Source: CAZIKB01 sp964539665
GTDB taxonomy: Bacteria > Zhuqueibacterota > Zhuqueibacteria > Oceanimicrobiales > Oceanimicrobiaceae
Length of the DNA: 27,391 nt
NCBI GenBank assembly: GCA_964539665.1
Contig: CAZIKB010000087.1
Coordinates: forward strand, 1-27,391
Direction: 5' to 3'
The position numbers were made by a program, and so were the translations under genes. This document shows positions 15,800-24,213 of this stretch, piece after piece. Within the stretch, counting starts at the first letter, position 1. Each line of letters begins with the position of its first letter. The notes below the pieces were generated by a model that made no database searches, was not told the origin of the DNA, and saw nothing but the letters and a program-made list of their open reading frames with translations.

Positions 15800-18700
15800 A
15801 TGGACAAACAACAAGCGCAAAACCTCATCAAAGAAACCTTTGAAAATCCCTTTGAAAAGGACAGATTTTCCAACTTTATCAAAAATCTTCTAAACCAACC
15901 TGAAGATGCCTATCTTCCTTATCGAGGAAATTATATCCCCGATGCCTACAAACATTACATTTTATCACTGGAGCGTCTTTACAAATATTCAAACGGTGAG
16001 CATAAGATCGACATACTCGTTGTCCAACTGAAAAAAGAAACATCTCTTGAGCGTGCCCGTACCATGCAGCGCAATTTCATCGCCTGGTATTTAAACGGCA
16101 GCCGTGGCGGAGAAATGAAAGATGCCGCTTTGGTTGCTTTTGTTGCTCCCGGCGAAGCGGACTGGCGCTTTTCGCTGGTTAAAATGGACTACCGTTTTGA
16201 AGAGGGGGAAAACAGAAAAGTGAAAGTCAAAGAAGAGTTTACCCCTGCCAGACGCTGGTCTTTTCTGGTGGGCAGCAACGAAGCCAGCCACACCGCCCAG
16301 AGCCGGCTGGTGCCAATCGTTGCCGACGATGAGCACAATCCCACTCTGAAGCAATTGGAAAATGCTTTTGACATCGAAACCGTCAGCAAAGAATTCTTCC
16401 TTAAATATCGCGACCTGTTTATCCGAACCAAAGAAGAATTGGACAAGGTTGTTTTAAGCGACGCCAAAGTAAATGCCGATTTCGAAGCCAAAGGTGTGGA
16501 CACGGTGAATTTTGCCAAAAAATTACTCGGTCAGATCGTCTTCCTGTATTTCCTGCAGAAGAAAGGCTGGTTTGGGGTTGGACGCGATGCCGAATGGGGA
16601 ACGGGTTCAAAAAAATTCTTGAGAGAGCTCTTTACCGGTAAGCATGGCGTCCACTCTAACTTCTATAACGATATTTTAGAACCGCTTTTTTATGAAGCGC
16701 TGCGAATCGACCGCCGTCACGACGACGATTACTACAGCCGCTTCAACTGCAAAATCCCATTTCTAAATGGCGGATTGTTTGACCCGATCGGTAATTACGA
16801 CTGGGTGCATACGGACATCATTATCCCCAACGAGCTTTTTTCAAACAATGTGAAAACAAAAGAGGGCGATACCGGCAACGGTATTCTTGACATCTTTGAC
16901 CGTTACAACTTTACCGTTAAAGAAGATGAGCCGTTGGAAAAAGAGGTCGCTATCGACCCGGAGCTGCTGGGTAAAGCTTACGAGAAATTTAACGCCATTC
17001 GGCCGGATAATTACGCGGAATACAAAACGGCGTTAAAGAGTGGGCAAAAGGGTGCGGAAAACAAATTCAACAAAAAATTTGGCGTCTACTATACACCACG
17101 CGAAATAGTGCATTATATGTGTCAGCAAAGCTTGATCAATTACCTGCATACAGATTTGAGCAAGGGTACCACTTCATATCAAAAAATTGGTGAGAGTCAA
17201 ACCAGCGCTTTTGGCAACGAAACGAAAAAGGGTCAGTTTGATTTAACAAGTGAAAATCGTGCAATACCAGAAATTTGCAAAGAAGACATTGAAACCCTGA
17301 TCAAATTCGGCGATCAGCTTGGCGAAAACGAAGCTGTAGCTTTCATAAAAGGCCAGAAGATTGCCGACGGGAAGCAAAAGACAACTAAAAATAAGCCCAT
17401 ACTGCACAAAAGCATAAAAGAGAACGCAAAACGAATTGACGATACGCTTGCCAATATCACGGTCTGTGACCCGGCTGTCGGCAGCGGCGCTTTTCCTGTG
17501 GGCATGATGCATGAAATGGTAAAGACAAGAAATGTGCTATCTGCTTTTATTAAAGAACCAAGTCGAACTGTTTACAATTTTAAACGCCAGTGCATTGAAA
17601 AATCGCTCTATGGCGTGGATATCGACCCGGGCGCGGTGGAAATTGCCAAACTGCGGCTCTGGCTGTCGCTGGTAGTGGATGAGGAAGACATCCGACGAAT
17701 CAAACCGCTGCCGAACCTGGATTATAAGATTGTTTGCGGTAATTCGCTGCTGGGCGTTGAAAAGGATTTGTTTAACAACGAATTATTTACCGACCTGGAA
17801 CGCTTGAAACCGCTTTACTTTGACGAAACCAATCCCACCAAAAAGCAGGAATACAAAAAGCAGATCGATGACTTGATCAGCCAGATTACCAACGGACATC
17901 AGGAATTTGATTTTGAGGTCTATTTTTCGGAGGTGTTTCACGAAAAGGGTGGATTTGATGTGGTGATTGCGAATCCGCCGTATGTTGGAGAAAAGGGGTA
18001 CAAAGAAATTTTTCAAAGAACCAAAAAGGGAATGTTAAATAAGTTCTATCAAAGGAAAATGGATATATTTTATTTCTTTTTCCATCAAGCCCTTAATCTT
18101 GGCAAGCAAAGATCTAGCATAGCTTTTATCACTACAAATTATTATCCAACAGCCACTGGTGGAACCAAATTAAGGCAGGATTTCAAGAAACGAGCAATTA
18201 TAAAAAATCTCATCAATTTTAACGAACTGAAAATATTTGAATCCGCTCTTGGTCAACACAACATGATAACAGTTTTAGAAAAAGTACAGGATGAAAGTAG
18301 AATTGCTCAAATTTGCATAACTCAAAGGCATGGCGCTTCCACATCAGAAACATTGCAACAAATACTTAACGGTAGTGATGAAGAAACAAATTATTATAAA
18401 ATTGTGCAAAAAGATATTTATGATGGAAATGACTGCTATATTCGAATGGTAGGAGGCTCGCAAAAATCTATAAATTCTATTCAGATAATTCTTGAAAAAT
18501 TGAAAACTAATAATAATACTTTGGGCCATATCTGTAATGTTAATCAAGGAATTCTAACAGGTGCGGATAAAGTGTCCAATAAACACATAAGAAATTTTCC
18601 CAAAGAAGCCTTCCTTAAAGGGGATGGTATTTATGTATTAAATGATAATGAAATTAAATATATTGTATCTAAAGAAATAATAAAGCCATGGTTTAAAAAC

Positions 18701-19360
18701 TCCAGTATATTAAAATACTATACTAAATTAAAACCAGATGATTATTTACTATATCTAACTCGCGATATCAATTTGTCTGATTACATAGATGTTCAGGAGC
18801 ACATCAAGAAATATGAGAAAATAATAAAGAGCAGGCCGAAGGATAGGGGTGAAATGCAAGCGGCTTTGAAATTGGGGAAATGGTGGGTTGTCTTTGCAAC
18901 TAGAAAGAATATTCCATTCAATAGTGCAAAGATTGTGGTTCCTCAGAGAAGTCTAATTAACACTTTTGGCTACAATGAAGTCCCTTGGTATGCAAGTGCT
19001 GACGTTTATTTCATCACTGAAAAACAGAAATTTATTTCGATAAAATATATTTTGGCTTTACTTAATTCAAAACTCTACTATCTATGGCTTTATTATCGAG
19101 GGAAAAGAAAAGGAGAGATGCTGGAACTTTATCAAAAGCCACTTTCAGAAATACCGATTAAAAAAATATCTAAAGATGAACAGAAACCTTTCATCAAAAT
19201 CGTAGATAAAGTTTTGGCGATTTCCAAATCCGATGATTATTTAAATAACTCGCAAAAACAGGCCAAAGTCAAGGTACTGGAGCAGGAAATTGACCAGATG
19301 GTTTATCAACTCTACGGCCTGACCGAGGAGGAAATCGCCATCGTCGAAGGAAGAAACTAA
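15800..19360 (+). CDS. Eco57I-type N6-adenine DNA methyltransferase of the restriction-like module
   Basis: 1186 aa. The N-terminal region (about 1-200) contains IDILVVQLKKE (Asp71, Lys78-79) and LERARTMQRNFIAWYL, the conserved opening of large Eco57I-class proteins; it resembles a PD-(D/E)XK half-site, but Gln replaces the acidic residue, so cleavage by it is doubtful. A helical segment precedes the gamma-class methylase core: KKFGVYYTPREIV, motif I DPAVGSGAFPVGM (Asp557), LYGVDIDPGAVEIAKLRLWLSL, and motif IV NPPY (725-728). The following ~400 residues would be the target-recognition domain; their DNA is visibly more AT-rich than the flanks. The C-terminus EIDQMVYQLYGLTEEEI is standard for the family. 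RBS GGGAAG lies within the end of the helicase gene. It likely modifies host DNA and supplies specificity to the helicase-nuclease. Confidence 0.9.
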   Translation: MDKQQAQNLIKETFENPFEKDRFSNFIKNLLNQPEDAYLPYRGNYIPDAYKHYILSLERLYKYSNGEHKIDILVVQLKKETSLERARTMQRNFIAWYLNGSRGGEMKDAALVAFVAPGEADWRFSLVKMDYRFEEGENRKVKVKEEFTPARRWSFLVGSNEASHTAQSRLVPIVADDEHNPTLKQLENAFDIETVSKEFFLKYRDLFIRTKEELDKVVLSDAKVNADFEAKGVDTVNFAKKLLGQIVFLYFLQKKGWFGVGRDAEWGTGSKKFLRELFTGKHGVHSNFYNDILEPLFYEALRIDRRHDDDYYSRFNCKIPFLNGGLFDPIGNYDWVHTDIIIPNELFSNNVKTKEGDTGNGILDIFDRYNFTVKEDEPLEKEVAIDPELLGKAYEKFNAIRPDNYAEYKTALKSGQKGAENKFNKKFGVYYTPREIVHYMCQQSLINYLHTDLSKGTTSYQKIGESQTSAFGNETKKGQFDLTSENRAIPEICKEDIETLIKFGDQLGENEAVAFIKGQKIADGKQKTTKNKPILHKSIKENAKRIDDTLANITVCDPAVGSGAFPVGMMHEMVKTRNVLSAFIKEPSRTVYNFKRQCIEKSLYGVDIDPGAVEIAKLRLWLSLVVDEEDIRRIKPLPNLDYKIVCGNSLLGVEKDLFNNELFTDLERLKPLYFDETNPTKKQEYKKQIDDLISQITNGHQEFDFEVYFSEVFHEKGGFDVVIANPPYVGEKGYKEIFQRTKKGMLNKFYQRKMDIFYFFFHQALNLGKQRSSIAFITTNYYPTATGGTKLRQDFKKRAIIKNLINFNELKIFESALGQHNMITVLEKVQDESRIAQICITQRHGASTSETLQQILNGSDEETNYYKIVQKDIYDGNDCYIRMVGGSQKSINSIQIILEKLKTNNNTLGHICNVNQGILTGADKVSNKHIRNFPKEAFLKGDGIYVLNDNEIKYIVSKEIIKPWFKNSSILKYYTKLKPDDYLLYLTRDINLSDYIDVQEHIKKYEKIIKSRPKDRGEMQAALKLGKWWVVFATRKNIPFNSAKIVVPQRSLINTFGYNEVPWYASADVYFITEKQKFISIKYILALLNSKLYYLWLYYRGKRKGEMLELYQKPLSEIPIKKISKDEQKPFIKIVDKVLAISKSDDYLNNSQKQAKVKVLEQEIDQMVYQLYGLTEEEIAIVEGRN

Positions 19361-19384
19361 TTTAATTAAGCCAGGTTTAAGAGA

Positions 19385-19885
19385 ATGGAACAAGCATTTA
19401 AAGTAATTAGTACGATGCACCAGGAAGGGGTGCTGAAGGAGTACGCCATCGGCGGCGCCATTGCCACTATCTACTATACGGAACCTTTTGCCACCTATGA
19501 TGTGGACATATTTTTTATACCGCCTGAAGATCAAGGTCTGCTCGTGCTAACTCCTTTTTATGAATTCTGCACAAAAAGAGGGTACAAGACTGATAAAGAA
19601 TATATTTTAATAGGCGACACGCCCATACAATTTTTACCTGCGGCGACGGCACTGGAAAAAGAAGCCGTGCAGCAGGCTGTTCCTGTGAAATACAAAAACA
19701 TCCAGATAAATATTTTACGACCGGAATACTTAATCGCGATTTTTCTTCATGTGTTTCGGTTGAAAGACCGGGAGAAAATTGTCAGACTTTTAGAACAAAC
19801 GGCAATAGATGAGAAACTGTTGTCCGGCATTTTAACCAGGCATGGTCTAAAGGAAAAATTAGAAAATTTTAAAGGTGAGCGATGA
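19385..19885 (+). CDS. Nucleotidyltransferase-fold protein (AbiEii/MNT-like)
   Basis: 166 aa. It starts MEQAFKVISTMHQEGVLKEYAIGG and continues with FATYDVDIFF, which corresponds to the GG/S...DxD-type nucleotidyltransferase core (Gly-Gly at 23-24, Asp-x-Asp at about 38-40). INILRPEYLIAIFLHVFRLKDREKI matches the C-terminal helical part of AbiEii/MNT-like proteins. It overlaps the next small ORF by 4 nt (ATGA, 19882-19885) and follows the methyltransferase by only 24 nt, so all four genes may be one operon. Related nucleotidyltransferases act as toxins or antitoxins in bacterial defence pairs; whether this one is active is not determined. Confidence 0.75.
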   Translation: MEQAFKVISTMHQEGVLKEYAIGGAIATIYYTEPFATYDVDIFFIPPEDQGLLVLTPFYEFCTKRGYKTDKEYILIGDTPIQFLPAATALEKEAVQQAVPVKYKNIQINILRPEYLIAIFLHVFRLKDREKIVRLLEQTAIDEKLLSGILTRHGLKEKLENFKGER

Positions 19886-20049
19886 AGAAGGTTGTTGCCA
19901 AAAACGAAATAGAGTTAGAAAAATACCGGCAAACGCTGTTTAGCTCAAAAGAAGCGTTTCGCAGAGAACAAGCCAAATTGCCTTTTGAAAAGAAAATAGA
20001 AATCGTCTTGAAACTCAACAAATTTGCCAGGGAATGGAGGCAGGCTTGA
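19882..20049 (+). CDS. 55-aa partner of the nucleotidyltransferase
   Basis: The ORF MKKVVAKNEIELEKYRQTL to KFAREWRQA begins inside the stop codon of the nucleotidyltransferase gene (ATGA overlap), a classic coupling. The sequence is highly charged and helical, with LPFEKKIEIVLKLNKFA near the end, like the short proteins often paired with AbiEii/MNT-like nucleotidyltransferases. It is probably the regulatory or antitoxin-like partner; this is inferred from layout only. Confidence 0.6.
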   Translation: MKKVVAKNEIELEKYRQTLFSSKEAFRREQAKLPFEKKIEIVLKLNKFAREWRQA

Positions 20050-20125
20050 GAGCTGCCAACCTCCGCAAACAATTCCTAACCCCGTTTGACACGACCGCTC
20101 GTAGAGGTGCGTGACGATGAAAAAT

Positions 20126-20166
20126 AAATTGACCAGATAGTCTAACAGTTTTACGGCCTGACCGAG
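20126..20166 (+). pseudogene. Remnant of a second Eco57I-type methyltransferase C-terminus
   Basis: 41 nt match 35 of 41 positions of 19287-19327, the 3' end of the intact methyltransferase gene. The translation reads IDQIV-stop-QFYGLTE against IDQMVYQLYGLTE. Five of the six mismatches fall in third codon positions, so the fragment diverged under protein-coding constraint before being broken. It is the tail of another, related enzyme rather than a fresh duplication. Confidence 0.65.
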
Positions 20167-20306
20167 AATGTGAGCAGGTTTTCTTCAATAAACCGCTAAG
20201 TGTTGCCGATGATCCGAAACATTCACGGACTGAAAAACGATGGTTCGTTTTAGGACGCTGCCTTGTGAAGCATTTTAGTAAAATCTGTCAAACCAGCCTC
20301 ATCTAA
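20166..20306 (+). pseudogene. BrnT-like toxin gene fragment
   Basis: An open frame without a start codon reads ECEQVFFNKPLSVADDPKH, then SRTEKRWFVLGRC, and stops at 20304-20306. This matches the middle of BrnT-family ribonuclease toxins (xxEVFxxPxxxxxDxxHSxxExRxxxxGx). The N-terminal FEWDExKxxxN part and the C-terminal ISARxA part are missing, so it is a non-functional remnant abutting the methyltransferase scrap. The assignment rests on recalled family pattern only. Confidence 0.5.
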
Positions 20307-22986
20307 ACCTGATATCAAGAGAAATTGTCGGAGTAAAACCTAACGTCGTCACATCTTCCTTAACAAGCGCACCGTCCTGCAAAACAAAATTACGGTACCA
20401 GATGTTGTCCTGGTCGTACAGATTGTAAATTGACAGGCCAATGTGCCCGTAGATGTGTTTTGTAAAGAACGTGCGGGTGAGGCTGGCATCTAACCGATGG
20501 GTAGTAGGCAACCTGCTTGAATTCAGTTCCGCTGGCGGGATGAGACGTAAAATGGCACCAAAGTTATCTGAAGGCAGAGTCTCGATTTCTGGTTTAGTGA
20601 TTGGCGTACCGCTGGCGTAACTCCAGGTAGCCGAGAGATTCCAGCCCTTGTGGGCAAAACTGCCAACGAGATTCAGTTTGTGTGGAATGTCGTGATTGGC
20701 GGGAAATTCCTGAACCTGACGCCGGACCGTTGCTTTAATATTGGTCTTGCTGTAACTATAGCTAATCCAGCCTACAAATCCACCAATCTTTTGTTGCAGC
20801 AAAACATCGATTCCCTTCGAAAGACTGTTACTGTTTTTGTAAATGGCAGATCGGTCAAAGGGCTCCAGATATTGCACAGCAGGAATGCCTTCGGTGACAT
20901 TTCTCTGACTGCTCTGGTAGAACTCCAGGTCGAGGAGCAGGTTACGAGCCTCCAATTTGGCGCCAGCCAGCCAATGTTCGGCATAACCGGGTTTAATAGC
21001 ACGGTCGTCCGCAAGCACCCAGAAGTCTCTGCCCTCGGTGTACTGAAAGAATCCGGGCATGCGGCGAATGAACTGGTGATTCTGTCCCCAACCGCCTTTC
21101 AATGAAACCACCGGTGACAAATGCACGGTCGCCGACATTCTTGGTTCAAAGTACGAAGACTGCGTCAAACCGTAGTAGGTAGCGCGCAATCCCCCTGTGA
21201 TCATCAACAAGCGATTTGCGAGCCAGGTATCCTGAACATAAGCTGAATACTGCGTCGCGCGATTACTTTCCCTCAGGTCGTCGATGACATGAATGCCGTT
21301 ATTGATGTTGTTGATGCGAGAGCGTGAAATCCACAGGCCAAATTCCGGCGTGTGTGCTGGGTTCAATTTCCAGACATTATCCAGCCTGAACGTCAGGTCC
21401 TCTATCTCGTTGCTTGAATTAAGTTCGTACAGTACTGAGTCAGTTGGCATCATACCCGGACCTGGGCCCTGCCCTGAGAAACGTGGATCAGGAGCAAACG
21501 CCGGTGTGTTTTCAAAAAACGATTCATCGCTGGTGAATCTGGAGTAGGCCAGCATGGTTGTGGATTGAAACCGCTCCTGCCACTGGCGTAACCACTTAAA
21601 ACTTGCTCCCCGATTTCCCCAATCAGCTTTTTCTTCACGTATAAAATTGCTTGATTGGCGGGAAGGTCTTCCACGCAGCTGGTTTGATGCCCGGCCTTCG
21701 AATCGTTCCAAATCGTCCTGACTGGCAAAGAAACTAACGCTGAAATTATTCTTCGGAGTTACATTCAGGCTTGCTTTACCGATCAGGTCGTAAAATTTCA
21801 TGTCCGGGTCAACTGCAAGTGGAGGTGGTTGCTGTGGCCTATTATTATTGTTCTGCTGACGCATGGGTATGGTACTGGAGAAGGCCGTGAAATTTTTATT
21901 GTAGAGCTCATCAATAATGTAGTTCGAGTATGAATGGCGAGCCGATAACAACAGCGCCCCTTTTCCCGCAAAGGGTAATTGCAAAACCGCATGCCCGTTG
22001 AGCTGGGTGGCGCCGATTTGCAGTCGGGTGTTTCGATTGTCACCTGATTTAGCCGTAATCTCCATCACCCCTGAAAGCCGGCCACCATATTTGGCTGAAA
22101 AATTGCTTTTGTACACTCGCACGTCCTTAATTGCATCGGTGTTAAACGCGCTCAAAAATCCGAACGAGTGGTCGAGATGATAAAGCGTCATGCCGTCAAA
22201 TAGAACCAGGTTTTGAGATGGCGTTCCACCGTGAATATACAAATCTGATGACTCCTGGTTGCTGCTGCTCACACCCGGCAACAGTTGCAGCGATTTAAAC
22301 AAATCTTTATCCCCGGCGATGGGCAGCAGAGAAAAGTTCTCAGGCGCTACCGAAAATTGACCAGCACCATCACCGACATTTATAATTTCCCAGTTAGTGG
22401 GGTAGACCATGACCGGCTCGGAGAGGATACTGCTTTGCTCGAGGCCGATCTTCAGGGGTGTCATTAGAGAAGTGCGGTCGATGTCGATATCCTGAGATGC
22501 ATAGCCAATGTACTCAACCCGCAAAGTACAAGCTCGAAATGGCACAGAAGGCAGCAAAAAACGGCCATCTAAACTGCTCGCAGTTCCTCTGTTCGTCGCT
22601 GGTAAAGTTATGTTAGCGAACGGTAGATTTTCACCGGTATCCACATCAAAAATCCTACCGGAAACATCCAGGGTGAGCTGTTGGCCTTTCAGGAATAGAA
22701 CATATTCAGTCTGCCCATTTCTTTTATATGAAATAGAGGTTTTGTGAAGCAGCGATTTTAGGGCCTTTTCTACTGGCCTGTCATCGAAGTCACAAGTGAT
22801 TAAAAGGCTGTCGACTACTGCATCCGAATAAACCAGATCGACGTCTGCCTGCTCAGCCACTGACTGCAGCGCAGAACCGAGATTAACATTATTCAGATGT
22901 AAAGACACCGTTTTGATATCATTTGTCCCTGCTTGTGCAGTTTCAAAGGAGAGGATAGCGAAGAGAAGGAACAAAACGTATTTCAT
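20299..22986 (-). CDS. TonB-dependent receptor with N-terminal STN signalling domain
   Basis: 895 aa outer-membrane receptor. Signal peptide residues 1-19 (ends ETAQA). An STN domain at about 26-105 (VSLHLNNVNLGSALQSVAEQA, VEKALKSLL) is the part that contacts a FecR-type protein. A carboxypeptidase-regulatory-like domain lies at about 110-195 (GRIFDVDTGENLPFANITL). The plug (about 215-330) has LLPGVSSSNQESSDLYIHGG and SAKYGGRLSGVMEI. A beta-barrel follows, ending in TISLDIRFR. Proline/asparagine-rich inserts lie near residue 390 (NNNNRPQQPPP). It is the last gene of the minus-strand set sigma factor, lipoprotein, FecR, receptor. The STN domain plus FecI/FecR neighbours imply transcriptional signalling on ligand uptake; the ligand is unknown. 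The RBS is weak. Confidence 0.92.
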   Translation of the reverse strand: MKYVLFLLFAILSFETAQAGTNDIKTVSLHLNNVNLGSALQSVAEQADVDLVYSDAVVDSLLITCDFDDRPVEKALKSLLHKTSISYKRNGQTEYVLFLKGQQLTLDVSGRIFDVDTGENLPFANITLPATNRGTASSLDGRFLLPSVPFRACTLRVEYIGYASQDIDIDRTSLMTPLKIGLEQSSILSEPVMVYPTNWEIINVGDGAGQFSVAPENFSLLPIAGDKDLFKSLQLLPGVSSSNQESSDLYIHGGTPSQNLVLFDGMTLYHLDHSFGFLSAFNTDAIKDVRVYKSNFSAKYGGRLSGVMEITAKSGDNRNTRLQIGATQLNGHAVLQLPFAGKGALLLSARHSYSNYIIDELYNKNFTAFSSTIPMRQQNNNNRPQQPPPLAVDPDMKFYDLIGKASLNVTPKNNFSVSFFASQDDLERFEGRASNQLRGRPSRQSSNFIREEKADWGNRGASFKWLRQWQERFQSTTMLAYSRFTSDESFFENTPAFAPDPRFSGQGPGPGMMPTDSVLYELNSSNEIEDLTFRLDNVWKLNPAHTPEFGLWISRSRINNINNGIHVIDDLRESNRATQYSAYVQDTWLANRLLMITGGLRATYYGLTQSSYFEPRMSATVHLSPVVSLKGGWGQNHQFIRRMPGFFQYTEGRDFWVLADDRAIKPGYAEHWLAGAKLEARNLLLDLEFYQSSQRNVTEGIPAVQYLEPFDRSAIYKNSNSLSKGIDVLLQQKIGGFVGWISYSYSKTNIKATVRRQVQEFPANHDIPHKLNLVGSFAHKGWNLSATWSYASGTPITKPEIETLPSDNFGAILRLIPPAELNSSRLPTTHRLDASLTRTFFTKHIYGHIGLSIYNLYDQDNIWYRNFVLQDGALVKEDVTTLGFTPTISLDIRFR

Positions 22987-23030
22987 TATATATTTATTTG
23001 CTGCAATGTTGATTTGTGTCAGTAATCTCG

Positions 23031-23077
23031 AAAACCGAAATACGAGTACCGAATAACGAATTCCGGTGTTCGGTTTT
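23031..23077. repeat. Inverted repeat between the fecR-like and receptor genes
   Basis: The arms AAAACCGAA (23031-23039) and TTCGGTTTT (23069-23077) enclose further CCGAAT/ATTCCGG-like partial repeats. It could form a stem-loop in the intergenic mRNA and affect receptor expression. It may simply be intergenic repeat debris. Confidence 0.35.
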
Positions 23078-23089
23078 AATTATAGATTG

Positions 23090-24109
23090 TTATTGCCCAC
23101 TGATCGTATAACCTTCTCCTTCCCGACGAAAATTCAGTTGCATGGCCAGGCAAACCGATTCAAGGACGCTTTCGAGAGACTTTTTGCTAAACGAAGCAGT
23201 CAGGGTTTGGTTCGCCAGATGATCATCTTCCAGATAAATGCTGACATCGTACAGCCGCTGCAGTTCTGCAACCACTTCGGATAGCGGGGCCTTATTGAAA
23301 ACAATTTTTCCGTGTAGCCATCCGAAGCGCTGTACTGCGTCCACTTCGATGGATTGGGCAGTAAGCTCGTTTTCAATACAAATTCCCATCTGATTAGCAT
23401 TAATCAGGATTTCCAGTTGTGCTTCTGTTTGTGCAGTTGTTAATGCTACCTGGCCTTCTTCAACAACAACACGAGTTTCATTCTGACGCGCCCAGACATT
23501 GAACATGGTACCGAGTACCTGAATTTGTGCATTCTCTGTTTTTACGATGAAAGGCCGACCTTCTTTCACGATATCAAAAAAGGCTTCGCCAGTCAAATGG
23601 ACGATACGTTCTGTTGCTGAGAACTCAGATTCATAAGAGATGCTGCTGACCGAGTTTAAACGGACAATTGAGCCGTCAGGCAGTTCGACTTGTTCCTGGG
23701 TTCCAGCCTGAGCGAATACTTCTATGGTACTGTCCGGGCTCCTTAAACGGTTTAAGAAAAGTGCTCCGAGAATAACAACCATGAACATTGCCGCGATCGC
23801 CCAGATACGCGCGTGCTGAAAAGCTGGAAATTTTTGAAATGTTGTGCGTGTTGGTAAAGCAACCGCCTGCGTCGACTTTTTCAATTTAAATTCCAGGGCG
23901 TCTGCTAACTGGCGCCATTCGTGGTCAATATCAGGAATTTGGGCAGGTTCGGATTTCGGGGACGAACGCCATATTTTAGTATAGTCAGCATAAAGCTTTT
24001 CGTTCTCTGCAGAGGCCTTTCGCCATTTCTCGAGTTCCTGAGCTTCGGCATCGGTGGCTTCACCTAAAAGCTGTTTTACAATTAGAATTTTGTATTTCTC
24101 AGTATTCAT
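23090..24109 (-). CDS. FecR-like anti-sigma factor
   Basis: About 339 aa from the ATG at 24109 (MNTEKYKILIVKQLLGEATDAEAQEL). A longer frame from 24172 would translate a C/G-tract intergenic repeat and is unlikely. The N-terminal cytoplasmic helical part has the sequence WRKASAENEKLYADYTKIW typical of the anti-sigma region. A single membrane helix at about 102-119 (WAIAAMFMVVILGALFL) follows, then the periplasmic FecR domain (TQEQVELPDGSIVRLNSVSS, HLTGEAFFDI, VLGTMFNV) and a C-terminal DUF4974-like domain (KIVFNKAPLSEVVAELQRLY, ASFSKKSLESVLESV). It relays the signal from the STN domain of the receptor to the ECF sigma factor encoded upstream. The RBS is weak. Confidence 0.92.
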   Translation of the reverse strand: MNTEKYKILIVKQLLGEATDAEAQELEKWRKASAENEKLYADYTKIWRSSPKSEPAQIPDIDHEWRQLADALEFKLKKSTQAVALPTRTTFQKFPAFQHARIWAIAAMFMVVILGALFLNRLRSPDSTIEVFAQAGTQEQVELPDGSIVRLNSVSSISYESEFSATERIVHLTGEAFFDIVKEGRPFIVKTENAQIQVLGTMFNVWARQNETRVVVEEGQVALTTAQTEAQLEILINANQMGICIENELTAQSIEVDAVQRFGWLHGKIVFNKAPLSEVVAELQRLYDVSIYLEDDHLANQTLTASFSKKSLESVLESVCLAMQLNFRREGEGYTISGQ

Positions 24110-24154
24110 GGTTTGTGCTTGATAAAAACTATTTTTGAATAAATCCAAAAAACA

Positions 24155-24191
24155 CCCCCCTTGAGCCCCCATCGAGGGGGACTTTTGGGGG
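24155..24191. repeat. C/G-tract palindromic repeat between lipoprotein and fecR-like genes
   Basis: CCCCCC, TTGAG, CCCCC, ATC, GAGGGGG, ACTTTT, GGGGG. The inner CCCCC/GGGGG and outer tracts can pair. This composition recurs as an intergenic repeat in several FCB genomes (recalled). It lies inside the spurious 5' extension of the fecR-like frame. Confidence 0.45.
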
Positions 24192-24213
24192 ATATTTAAT
24201 AAATTGTCATAGA

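Noticed and set aside
20650..21105. 151-aa plus-strand ORF within the receptor gene
   Set aside because: It is antisense to a well-supported TonB-dependent receptor and shows no domain.
24110..24172. Upstream extension of the fecR-like gene
   Set aside because: The 21 extra residues translate a C/G-tract intergenic repeat, while the internal Met gives the normal anti-sigma N-terminus.
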